From Entoloma clypeatum (Eukaryota > Basidiomycota > Agaricomycetes > Agaricales > Entolomataceae): a DNA stretch of 64,000 bases. Position 1 is the first letter of the stretch. Every line of letters starts with the position of its first letter. Below, piece after piece: positions 1-10,041 of this stretch. The notes below the pieces were generated by a model. It did not search any database, was not told where the DNA came from, and worked only from the letters and a program-made list of their open reading frames with translations. Made by a program: the position numbers and the translations under genes. The stretch is from positions 868,001 to 932,000 of the forward strand of contig OY751496.1 in the NCBI GenBank assembly GCA_963565915.1. Direction: 5' to 3'.

Positions 1-1
1 G

Positions 2-1463
2 ATGTTCTTCGGCCTCACTAATAGTCCATCCACATTCCAGACTATGATGAATGAGATCTTTCAGGACCTTATCACTGAAGGTGTAGTTTGTGTTTACCTC
101 AATGATATACTCATCTTCATGGAAACCCTGGCGGAGCATCGGAGGGTCACACGGATTGTACTGGAATGACTTTGCGAACACAAACTCTATCTAAAACCGA
201 GTTTGAACAAACACACATTGAATACCTAGGCCTTATTAATGAACAAGGACACATAGAGATAGATGCAGTGAAGGTAGCGGGGGTCGCGGAGTGGCCCACT
301 CCAACAAACGTCCGAGAAGTACAATCCTTCTTGGGATTCACTAACTTCTATCGTCATTTTATTGAAGGGTTTTTGCACATTGTGCGCCCTCTTTTTGCAC
401 TCACAAAGAAAGGGCACCTCTGGTCCTGGAAGGAGGGAGTGTCCGCATTTGCAGAGCTGAAGCAGAGGATCACATCCACTCTGATCCTGGTCTTAGCTGA
501 TCATGGAAAGGAGTGGCAGATAGAAACAGATAGCTCGGACTTTGCAACCAGAGCAGTACTGTCCCAACCAACAGAGGACGGTAAGTGGCACCCTATTCCA
601 AAAGCCTTAGTCCGGTGGAACACAACTACGAGATCTACGACAAGGAGATGTTGGTGGTGGTCCGCGCATTGGAGGAGTGGAGGCACTTCCTTGAAGGAGC
701 GGAGAAGACAGTGGAGATTTGGACGGACCACTAAAATCTTGAGTATTTTATGACAGCTCAAAAACTAAATCGACGACAAGCTAGATGGTCCTTATACCTC
801 GCTCGTTTTGATTTCAAAATGCACCATTGACCTGGCAAGTCAATGGGCAAGTCTGATGCTTTGTCCCGATGAGCGGACCACGGAGACGGATCGCGGGACA
901 ATGAAAACATCATCCTTCTTCAACCAGAATTGTTTGCAGTGTGAGCAATGCATGGGGTAACTGTTCAAGGGAAAGAACACGACGTCCTCAGCCAGGTCTG
1001 ACAGGGAATCCGAGAGGGGTTACTGGAGGATAGTGTGGCGGAGGTTGTCAAATCCCTTCTGACCGTCAGAGCGGGGTCCATCCGTGGTGAGGAGTGGAGG
1101 CAAGCAGAAGGTTTGCTCTACTTCAGGGATCATATCTATGTTCCTAACAATCCCCAACTGTGTCATCGGATCCTCACACAACACCATGACACTCCGGTGG
1201 CCGGACATCCTGGATGATGGAAAACCTTGGAACTGGTGTCGCGCAATTACTGGTGGCCACACATGTCTTGTTTAATAGGTCAATATTGCAAGACATGCGA
1301 CCCATGCCTCTGCACCAAGGTCCGACGCACTCTGTCCTCCGGAGAGCTCAATCCGCTACCGGTTCCCATGGAGCAATGGCAAGTAACCAGTGTTGACTTC
1401 ATTACTGAACTACCAGAAGCCCATGGCTACATGGCTACAACACTATCATGGTGGTAGTGGACT
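2..1463 (+). pseudogene. Gypsy pol fragment: reverse transcriptase, RNase H, integrase N-terminal part
   Basis: The first frame reads as the RT palm and contains YLNDILIF at about 109-132, where the family has YLDD. The second catalytic aspartate context is therefore damaged by a GAT-to-AAT change. A TGA at 167-169 ends that frame. RT resumes at about 170-240 in another frame (IEYLGLI), followed by RNase H (ETDSSDFA near 525, then an EIYDKEM-like stretch after a frameshift). The integrase zinc-binding His-His-Cys-Cys region follows at about 1180-1320, and the core starts with VDFITELPEAHG near 1395. The core stops at 1463, where another element is inserted. It is clearly homologous to Ty3/gypsy pol and clearly dead. 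Confidence 0.9.
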
Positions 1464-1465
1464 CA

Positions 1466-3093
1466 CATCAGAAAAAAGCCACTTGAGTATATACATAGCC
1501 CTACATAGACATGGTAGCCAAGTGTAGCTTCATATACAAGTCCCCATTACATAGTGATCAGTAGCTCACAGCCAAGCTACTGTAGCTCTCCATAGCTGTC
1601 CATAGCTGCCCATACCTGTCTGTCAAGCTACTATAACTCATCATAGTAGGAGTCTACAAGAGCTACCAGTGCAACATATCAATTCATATTTTGGATACTT
1701 ATCAAACCAAGGAATGGATGCTCGAAATCAAATATATTGCTGCAAAATTATTTACATACAATGGCTACTATATACTGAGAAGCTAAGGAAGCGCGGATCA
1801 TGGGGGAGGCCGTTGGGCGCAAGTGGACACCATTGGGCACGAGGAGGGTATGAGAGAGGGCTGTTGGGAAAGAGAGGATGCTGTTGGGCGTGAGTGAGGA
1901 CCATTGGGCACGAGAGGGCCACTGGGCAGAAGTGGTGATGAGAGGACGCTGTTGGGGGCAGAGGAAGGCCGTTGGGGGCGAGAAGAGGCTGTCAGGCAGA
2001 AGGGACGCTGTTGTGCATGAGGGGCGGCCATTGGGAACGACAAAAGTAGGGGCCGCTGGGACCGAGGGACGGCCATTGGGCACAGGTGAGGGCTGTTGGG
2101 CCCCTCAGGACCTCATTGGGCACCAGGAGATGGCGTTGGGTGCTGTTCAACACGACGGGTGGTCATTGGGTGCGAGTGGGGCCCGTTTGGCACAAGGGAT
2201 GGCTGTTGGGTGTGAGTGAGGACCGTTGGGCAAAAGTAGAGGTCGTTGGGCATGAGGGACGGCCGTTGGGCACGAGTGAGGGCTGTTGGGCACTAGTGGG
2301 GGCGTGGGCATGAGGGACAGCCGTTGGGCGCGAGCCGAGGGCGTTGGCATGAGTCGAGGGCGTTGGGGGTGAAGGGACGGCCATTGGTGCGAGTGGGGGC
2401 CGTTTGGCACGAGGGACGGCCGTTGGGCGTGAGTGAAGGCTGTTGGGTGCTAGGGGCAGCCATTGGGCAAAAGTGGTGATGAGAGGATGCCGTTGGGAAT
2501 GAGGATGCTGCTGGGCATGAAGGGACGCTGTTGGGCAGAAGAGATGCCATTGGGCGTTAACAATGACCACAGGTCATGAGAAATGGCAGTTGGGCACCAG
2601 TGGGGGCGCGAGAAGAGGCCGTTGGGCACGAGAGGATGCCGTTGGACAGAGGTGGCCATTGTGTGTGAGTCGAGGTCATGTTGAGGGAGGGATGGGAGGG
2701 ACAGAGTGGGGTGAGAGCAAGATCGATTCTGTAACCGCAGAAACCTGAACGACAAACTTAAACTCGGTGAATTCCGGCGGAGGTTGAAATGACTTCGACA
2801 ATTTTTGCTTGTTTCGAGCCCAAAGTAATTGGTTAGCTGCTGTTCAATTTCTTCATGTGTACCATGTAGAATAAACCTACATCTCATCCTCTGATGTTGA
2901 GTGATCTTGCTAGGAATACTTTTCTACTAAAAGATATGGAACTTGTATCATGTGCTACTAAAAGCTATGGAGCTTGCACCACATGCTACAGGATACTATC
3001 AAGCACTATTCTGATCTACAGACTGATGGCCACAGCTACCGTAGCTACCGTACCCTGGCTGCAGTGTCTGTAGCCCAAGGCTTTTTCCTGATG
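1466..3093. mobile_element. TIR element inserted in gypsy integrase
   Basis: The ends form an imperfect 15-bp inverted repeat: catcagaaaaaagcc at 1466-1480 and the complement of catcaggaaaaagcc at 3079-3093, with 14 of 15 bases matching. The dinucleotide ca on each side (1464-1465 and 3094-3095) could be a 2-bp target duplication. Removing 1466-3093 joins the integrase core from VVVD to the HFIPTHSD-like segment, which confirms the borders to within a few bases. Subterminal regions are rich in tagct/agcta motifs (for example 1560-1640 and 3020-3060). No transposase is present, so it would be a non-autonomous DNA transposon; the superfamily is not recognised. Confidence 0.75.
1795..2700. repeat. 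Degenerate GC-rich minisatellite
   Basis: About 40 imperfect copies of a ~21-23 bp unit resembling gttgggcacgagtgagggcc fill the middle of the TIR element. Both strands stay open in several frames only because the unit lacks stop codons in those frames. The apparent proteins there (Pro/Asn/Gly-rich) have no family resemblance and I do not treat them as genes. Confidence 0.85.
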
Positions 3094-3095
3094 CA

Positions 3096-4075
3096 GTAGG
3101 GAAGTGGGGACACTTCATCCCGACACACTCCGACATCTCTGCACTCGGGACTGCAAGCTCCTATGTTCAAAATGTCTGGAAACTCCACAGACTACCGGAG
3201 GCCATTGTCTCCGACTGAGGACCACAGTTTGTCGCCAAGTTCACGCGCGAACTATACAGGCTGCTTAGCATTAAGATTGCTGCCTCAACAGCCTACCATC
3301 CACAGTCGGATGGACAGACGGAGCAGGTCAATCAAGGATTGGAACAATACCTTTGCCTATTCGTCAATGAACGTCAAGACAATTGGGACGAATGGCTTCC
3401 GATGGCTGAATTTGCATACAACAACCATGTTCACGCATCGACACGTCAAACTCCGTTCTACATTGACACCGGCTGCCATCCGTGCATGGGATTTGAACCT
3501 TGCGAGAAGCGGACAGAGATCGAGGCGGTAGCGGATTTCAGTGAGTGGATGAAGTCCGCTCTGCAGGAGGCTCACGCAGCACTGACAAAGGCAAAAGACA
3601 ACATGGCATGATACTACAACCAGCATCGGAGCACCACTCCAACATTCTGCCTGGGGGACAAGGTCTTTTTAGACTCATCAGACCTCAAAACCACCCAACC
3701 CACAAAAAAACTTGCACATCGATACGTAGGCCCTTTCCCAGTGGTCTGACCTGTCGGAACACATGCCTACAAACTTCGACTTCCCCCTTCCATGTCCTGC
3801 GTTCACCCAGTATTCCATGTCGTCAAACTTTCACTAGTTCTTGAGGACCCTTTCTGATGCCAAGTCTGCTCTCCTCCGCCTCTGACGGTAGTCGGAGAAG
3901 AATCGGAGTACGATGTTGAAAACCTCTTGGACAGCCGACTGCATTGAGGCAAGCTTCAATTCTTGGTCAAATGGAAGGGATATGGCTACGAAGAGAATTC
4001 CTGGGAAGCAGAAGACAATGTCCACGCTCCACGCCTAGTCTGCAACTTCTACTGACATCATCCAGGAGCTCCGCC
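3096..4075 (+). pseudogene. Gypsy pol fragment: integrase core C-terminal part, GPF motif and chromodomain
   Basis: From 3100 the integrase core continues with HSDISALGTA, SDRGPQFVAKF (frame-shifted around 3200), TAYHPQSDGQTEQVNQGLE near 3285-3345 and DNWDEWLPMAEFAYNN near 3375-3425. The second Asp and the Glu of the DDE triad are recognisable. LGDKVF and RYVGPFPV follow (3650-3745), as in chromoviral integrases. The chromodomain lies at about 3920-4045 with LQFLVKWKGYGYEENSWEAE, the aromatic-cage-type motif of the family. Frameshifts and stops interrupt each part. Confidence 0.88.
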
Positions 4076-4131
4076 GCTGTATTTGACTTGTTTTGCCTGA
4101 CACATCAAGACGCCGTGCATTGAAGGGGGGG

Positions 4132-4550
4132 TGATGTAAGGGCAACCACTTTTCTATCTCCTTTTCTCTTTTCCTTTCCTTTCTATTCCACCATCTCCAA
4201 TGTCCTCCAATTGGATCCGCTACATCTGACATCTTATCCGACGCTCTGCATCTGATGACTCCACTCCTCCACATGTCAGATCGCAGGTTACCATTCATCT
4301 CGTTTCCATTCATCCCCCATCCCTACTCCCGATCATTGCTTATCACTCATATGTCTCATTTTATCTCTTATTTCATATCTCATTTTACTATTTATCCAAC
4401 TAGCTTGCAGGGGAATCCTTAGAACTTTCTCTTTGGATTTCCCTTGCAAGGTATGTGTTGTATTACTTATTAGACCACTCAATCTAAACTTTGGATTTCC
4501 CTTGCAAGTATCTGAGTTTGAGTCTTGGATCATAAGGTTGCCCTAACACA
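4132..4550 (+). repeat. 3' LTR of the gypsy element
   Basis: The sequence starts tgatgtaagggcaacc directly after a polypurine tract and ends ggttgccctaacaca, so the termini are TG...CA with a long inverted match. It is about 419 bp. No second copy is present in the window, so identity between LTRs cannot be measured. The 5-bp target duplication cannot be tested because the 5' end is missing. Confidence 0.8.
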
Positions 4551-4589
4551 CTTGCAACTTCAAAAAAAAATTTCATGCCCTATTGAACC

Positions 4590-4928
4590 GTGCCAAAGAT
4601 GTCCAACACTGAAAACTGCGCGCTTAATCCAGATGGCACCCTCAAGGAGGCCCACAACATCAAATTCTTCCACTCACCTAGTGACAAGCCCACAATTGGG
4701 AAGGCATCAAATCACGACTCCATATCTGGCAACATGAGCGATGACAGTGACGATCAGCTTCCTACTCCCACAGAGGTATTAAAAGGGTTCAAGAGCAAAG
4801 CACCCACAACATGTGTGGCAGGCAAGCGGATTGTCAAACCATCGCTCAAAGTCCGCAACTCCTCCGACCAATCCTCTGTTCATCAATTCTTCAACAAGAC
4901 CTTTACTGGTAGCCCATCCTTTTTGTAA
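4590..4928 (+). CDS. Short hypothetical ORF next to the gypsy LTR
   Basis: This is a 112-codon open frame beginning MPKMSNTEN, with Ser/Thr/Lys-rich, low-complexity composition and no domain I recognise. It starts about 40 bp after the LTR end. It could be the N-terminal piece of a repeat-associated fungal protein, or a chance frame. No neighbour or motif supports a function. Confidence 0.3.
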   Translation: MPKMSNTENCALNPDGTLKEAHNIKFFHSPSDKPTIGKASNHDSISGNMSDDSDDQLPTPTEVLKGFKSKAPTTCVAGKRIVKPSLKVRNSSDQSSVHQFFNKTFTGSPSFL

Positions 4929-5494
4929 AAGCTGATTAACTCACCCAAAGTCGGCAGAGATGCAGGTCCTTCGAGCACCTCACGTAAATGCCCCACCCCA
5001 GTAGCCACATCTAATTTACTTTAAATACTTCTTACTGTATTATTTGCGTCAAAATTCTTTATATGGTTCAGCAGTTCAAACCGGTCTTTTTTTGAACTGA
5101 ACTGGATAGAACCGGTTCTGTCAGTTCTGTTCTGGTTCTGGTTCTGGTTCAGGAAAATCATATTGGTTCTGGTTCGAGTTCAGCAAAAATCAGTCAAGAA
5201 CTGAACTAAACCGAACTTCGGCAACACTAACTTGTTAATTAGTGGTTACAGTTACAGTTGTAAGGTTTTGTAAATTACTGTAACCAGTTAAGATCACAGT
5301 TAATTCAAAAAGGGTAAATTAACCAGACTTAACCTAACCTTTAAACCCTAATTTGGTTTGCTTTCTGTCGAAGACACACAGCCAGAGCCAGATGTCTGCC
5401 ATAATTTACACAACATACAAGTCCTGCAACACAGTAGAAAGACAACACCAGTTGATTCCAGCATGAAAGCAGACACATGAAAGAATTTTTGTTC
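4929..5494. other. Non-coding, AT-rich interval with ggttctggttc-type repeats
   Basis: No gene is visible. At about 5085-5215 there are repeated variants of aaccggttctggttctggtt and gaactgaac, a small tandem/inverted array. The rest is AT-rich sequence just past the 3' end of the CRN-like pseudogene. Confidence 0.6.
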
Positions 5495-8400
5495 TCAATT
5501 TCTGCTATCCATCACATCTGCTTTTCGCTTCTTGGCAAGAGCATGCTCCATCAGTTCCAGGACATCCCTAGCCTGATCCTCTGCAATGAAGTTGGCTCTG
5601 AAGGCATCCATATTGATGGTAGCTAACACAACACCTGTGCTGAGCACAGCAATAGCATCAGTGACAGAAGCGGCCCTTAAGTTGAGATTGGGAGGAAGTG
5701 GGTAGCCGCCCACAAAGCGGAGGACGCGATGCTGCTCTATGGCATGGATGAGTTTCTGATGTAGATGAGATGGCTGTTACAAAATTCAGAGCGAGCAGAG
5801 CACATGGATGAAACTAATGGACTCACCGAATTCTTAAACCAGTGGTCTTGATGCAGAGAAGTGAGAGCAGGGCTGATCATTTTCGCATCCGAGTCGAGGG
5901 ATTCTTTGTTACCCACCATGTAAGACATGAATTGGCCAATCAAAAGAGCATTCTCACACCATACCAAAACATCTGGGCCAAAGAGGATGCTGGGAACAAG
6001 CACCGCCGGCATGGCAGTTGGGTTTTCAATCCACTTTAAAACATCATGAATATTGGCCGCGTATTGCACCGCGCCGAGACCCGGGTACTGCGGGGCTTGT
6101 CCTATAACATCCACTGCTACAGCAGTGCCATCAAGATGTCCAACGATCTGGGTCCTTTCGTCAGCCCATTGAGGAACGGTACCATAAAATTTGAAAATTG
6201 TGCTAAAGGGGACTGGGTAGCACAGTGCTCAAAGCAGGTATAAAATGATCAGCTCCTCATAAGCAGGTCCACGTGAGGACTGAGAAGCAAGTCCCGTTTG
6301 GAGATTTACTTGCAAATTGAGGTCAGGGTGATTATCGAGCCACTTCATCAGGGACAGAAATGCAAGTGGCTCGACTATTTGACCCTCATGTCTGTTGCGG
6401 AAACGAGCTAACCCATACTCGACAAGTCGGGCAGTGACAGGTCCAAACATCGGAGAATCCCCCTTAGTCAAGTGAGACTGTATAACCTGGGCTGCGTCTC
6501 GAAGTGCAACCGGATCTGAGCTACGTGAAATTAGGAAATGGAGGTTGAAGGAAGAGCTTACCCATCTGGAGTCTATCCCATTCAAAACCGGACATCCTGA
6601 CCATGATATTGAACTCAGGCTCATTCAAATAAAAGGAAAGCCACTATCGCCTGGGAAGCAAGTCGTATGTTCTTTGATATATGCATTCAGCAGTTTGTGT
6701 GGCGATTCCAGCCCATTCGCCAAGAGGTATTCCAGAAAGGACACGGAGAAACAATATCTGCTGTCCATCAGATGGACTCTGTCAGTCAAAACAAAAGTGT
6801 CTGCTCACCAACCCAGAAGATATTCCCAAATCCATTGTTGCAAGCGATACCCAGAAGATGTCTCCAAAAAGAAAGCAGGGAGGTACTGTTCGAGGAACTT
6901 CTCCAATTTCGGCCAGGTATCAAACATCCCAAGATTGTGGAACAATTCAACTCCAACAGGTTTTGACACTCCAGATGCCATGGCTTCATGTAGCTCCTCT
7001 AGCGACCCGCCTATACTGGACACAACGAGCTTGATAGACATGTAGGTGAAGACTTTAACTATTTCGCAGAGGATTGACTGGGTTACTTCCTCACTTGCGG
7101 ATGATATAAAGAAATGACGATATCATCAGCAAATTATGGAAATTCCTATCTAGCCATATGAGCTCCCAAAAGGCATTATAGATGGTTGTCGGCCTTACAA
7201 ACCTGTTATAATATTATGGATCAACTCACAATGCTATTTATAACCAGACAGTAGCAGGTCCGATTTGTATTTCAGATGTGGTATCATGAGTTTATCAAAA
7301 TAATGCCACATACTGTGAATTGATATCATGCCATGCATAGCGACCAAGCGGCTGCAATATTTCTGCTGATTGTCTGCACGATATCTGACTTAAATAGGTG
7401 TATAATTGACCATATCATTACTTAGCCAGAGGACTCATGAACAATGCCAGTAGGAAAGCAACAAAATCACATATATTGTCAATGAATAAGCACTATGGAT
7501 TGTATACGACAAGCGGAGGATATTCCCCCGAAGCCTATCAGTGTCGCTTCGCCAATATCTCTCACTGGGTCAGTCGCGCCAAGTGGTCAACTCCTCCCTT
7601 TCTCGCCAGGGCCCAGCCAAGCTCTGAGAACTGCCCCCACCTCCACCGCTCCCTCGACACCTGCAGTGCCTGTGCCTCTCCCTTAATTAGTCCGGGTCCA
7701 GTGGCCTCATATTTGCAGGCCGCGCACTCCTCGTGGATGATTTGCAGGAAGCAGAGCTAACTGGTAACGAAGCCAACCTGTAATCATGTTCAGTTGCTGA
7801 GCAACCACTCAGCGACGCACTCACAATTCAAGCCATAGCTATGGGCACTGTTGGCGTCAAGCGTCGGGCTGGGCGAGTACTGATTAGTCAGTGGGTAGAC
7901 TTGTGTCGAAACAGGATGAACCTCTGCATGGAATGCGGTGACTCACAAGTTCCTCAGACCTCAGTAGACCTTTGACGACAAGCTCAAGCAGCCGAGCTGT
8001 CGCAGCTTCTCACCTGTCAGGCCTGTCAGGTGTTAGCCAAACAAACAAACAAAAAAACCGGGGGCAACGCACCCACCCTTCAAGTTCACAACCCTTCTTC
8101 TCCGGAATCCAAAGGGCTGACCTTCACAGGTCGTTGAGGGTCACTTCTAGCATGAGTGATGACAAAGGAGGTGGTGAGAAGGAATCTTGTAAACACGAAG
8201 ACAAGGGGGTCATAATGCAGAAAATGGGGGATTCAAATGCCGGGTTGCTCCCTTTATAAATTTATTCAATCTCTGATTACAACTATAATGTTGAAAAGTC
8301 GCCCGAAGTTGTGAGTCCTACCAACTCATCATACTTGGGGGTGAACTATTTAACATCTGACGTGAATTTTGCAAAGTAGCTGCCGACTTGGTAGTCAGTT

Positions 8401-9639
8401 CACAATGTAAATACAACCTTGTTCTCACATTATCCTTGCCTCACAGGATGAGTAGAATACTGTATCTAATGCACAATATTATTGTAATACTACTGACCAT
8501 AGATAAGCTGTTTATGAGCTGTTGTTGAGGTGTTATAATATTGTAGCATGCTCGTGAGTGTCATATTGCTAAATCAGAACTTCCCTGATTTGTTGATGAT
8601 AATCTGACGGCCTGCTGAGCTTCGTCCAGCCCAACTATGAAGTGCGCGAGAGGCATATATTTCTGACGAATGGTACCCAGGCATCCAATCAATATGTCAA
8701 GAGCTTCACTTGAGGCCTGGTGAAGACAACCCCTCATAATCTGAACAAATGGATGGTCGGTCCTGCCTAGGTTGGACAACTGGAACAGCAACCAAATGCG
8801 CTTATGCTTTTCCTGCAATTCCCCATCGACCCCGATCGTGAGCTCTAGGAACAGTTGGAAAGCCACTATGCGTGCAGCCATAACCTCCCTGAGGAGCCTA
8901 GATGCAATCAGATGGTTGATTTCGCTTTGAGCAGTGCGTTTCTTGGAAGATAGTGTACGAAGGTCGGATATCCATTCAGGATCATCAGCGGCTTGATCCA
9001 AAGCGTACTGCAAATCTTGGACGCCAACGCCGTTGCCATCCGGAACTGCAACGAGGTAGAATCCCCAGTATACTGTGAGGCTTTCCAACATGTGCCATGT
9101 TTTCCCTGATCCGGATGTGTTGCAAACACACCTACAGCTTGTGGTGAGAATAGTTCAAACCACATGTAATGACTACATACAGGTGTTGAACACCTCCAAA
9201 TATCTTCGTGATTTCAGCACGATTGCACATAGGGGATTATGAAATAAAAGACTTGGGTTGCGATTGCTATAAGATGGTATTTGAAGGCTTGCGAGAAAGT
9301 CGCGGTTGCTCGGCATGGCGTTGTCCGGAGGGACCCAGGTGGGTGGCTCAGGACTGTTCAGAAATGTCTCAACCACCACGCGAAGCGATTGGAGCTCTTT
9401 TCCAATCTGCTGGTCGATTATCTCAATACCAAAGGTATAGTCTGTCGGTGCAATGTTATTCTCTAAAGTGGGCAACCAGTAGATTTGAGAAAATCAATGC
9501 GGTTTCAATGACAATTGGAAAGGAAAGTCAGCAATGTTGGGGCAAGAATCTATCAGCAATGTACAGCCATGGAAAATCATTCATCACTCACCAATAACCG
9601 GTTTCCATACAAGAATATGAAAATGATTGAGGGAAGGTT
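5495..9639 (-). pseudogene. CRN-like (Crinkler-type) gene, 3' part: P-loop NTPase and C-terminal domain
   Basis: Read on the minus strand from 9639, the first piece ends a CRN header with the pattern HFHILVWKP. A donor at 9591 and acceptor at 9463 lead into a linker, then an intron of about 45 bp (9176-9132) and the Walker A motif NTSGSGKT near 9110. Walker B is GLDEAQ near 8625. After a 1.45-kb non-coding interval the NTPase resumes at about 7110 (SILCEIVKVF, SIGGSLEELHEA) and runs to about 6790. Further exons give HKLLNAYIKE near 6690, ARLVEYGLARF near 6410 and IVEPLAFLSLMKWL. The last exons are 6180-5830 (GQAPQYPGLGAVQYAANIHD) and about 5760-5495 (GGYPLPPNLNLR). There is no start codon on this side. 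A TGA forms at the splice near 6810 and there is a frame break near 6620, so the gene is degenerate. NTPases of this type are a large Agaricomycete family also found in Crinkler proteins; activity is not inferred. Confidence 0.8.
7110..8560. other. 1.45-kb non-coding interval inside the CRN-like NTPase
   Basis: The NTPase is continuous in meaning on both sides (DEAQ side ending near 8561, next block starting near 7110), yet the other introns of this gene are only about 45-130 bp. A minus-strand stretch at about 7560-7740 has a coding-like look (HEECAACKYEA, RWRWGQFSELGW), with a good gtgagt donor and a cag acceptor just upstream. It could be a captured gene fragment. No clear TIR, LTR or target duplication was found at the edges. 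Confidence 0.45.
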
Positions 9640-10041
9640 TGTTGGAACAGCATACAATCACATCAACGCTGGAGGTGATCATAGCGGATGGGTCGTCTTG
9701 CAGTCCTAGTGTACTCTATGCTAGGGCTTCGGGCTTGAAGAGATGTCAAGCCAGGCCCTGAGCCTCTTCAAGCCCTCGACAGGTCCGGGCTTGGCTCGGC
9801 TCAGGGCTTTCGAGCCTGGCCTGGACATCACTATACGCACTACAGATCGTGTATCTACGATAGAGAGAGATCCTACTACTAACCTTGAGAGGTGTTTGCA
9901 GGTGGGGGTTACTCATTAAGAGCGTTATATTGCACAGAGAATAAGGACAGTCTTATATACTAGTCTACTTATTTGTACACTATTTGTATGTCATGGGGTT
10001 GAGCACATGGCGCATCTAATGGAAGCAGAACTCGTTCAACA
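9640..10041 (-). repeat. Copia-1 3' LTR (carries a 112-bp insertion)
   Basis: This copy is 402 bp: 290 bp of LTR plus an extra block at 9724-9835. It aligns over its full 290 bp to the split LTR at 16188-16309 and 23366-23533. I counted eight differences, seven of them transitions. Confidence 0.9.
9724..9835. repeat. 112-bp palindromic insertion within the Copia-1 LTR
   Basis: The block is absent from the sister LTR, where ctatgcta runs directly into cgcactac. It contains a perfect 12-bp inverted repeat, gggcttgaagag and ctcttcaagccc, plus a second smaller hairpin (ggctcggctcagggctttcgagcc). It looks like a tiny MITE-like or foldback insertion. No convincing target duplication is visible. 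Confidence 0.6.

Larger units (their letters stand above)
1..4550 (+). mobile_element. Ty3/gypsy chromovirus remnant (3' two thirds)
   Basis: Reading left to right the sequence gives reverse transcriptase, RNase H, the zinc-binding and core parts of integrase, a GPF-type motif, a chromodomain, a G-rich polypurine tract at 4121-4131 and a 3' LTR. That order is diagnostic of a Ty3/gypsy chromovirus. The 5' LTR, gag and protease lie outside the window. Coding is broken by many frameshifts and stops, so the copy cannot be autonomous. The integrase core is additionally split by a separate element at 1466-3093. Confidence 0.93.

Noticed and set aside
1795..2700. CRISPR-like spacing of repeats
   Set aside because: Units are directly adjacent and degenerate with no unique spacers, and the genome is fungal.
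1748..2887. Several long open frames on both strands (Pro/Asn-rich or Gly/Arg-rich)
   Set aside because: They are translations of the G-rich minisatellite, which lacks stops in several frames; no domain or codon bias supports them.
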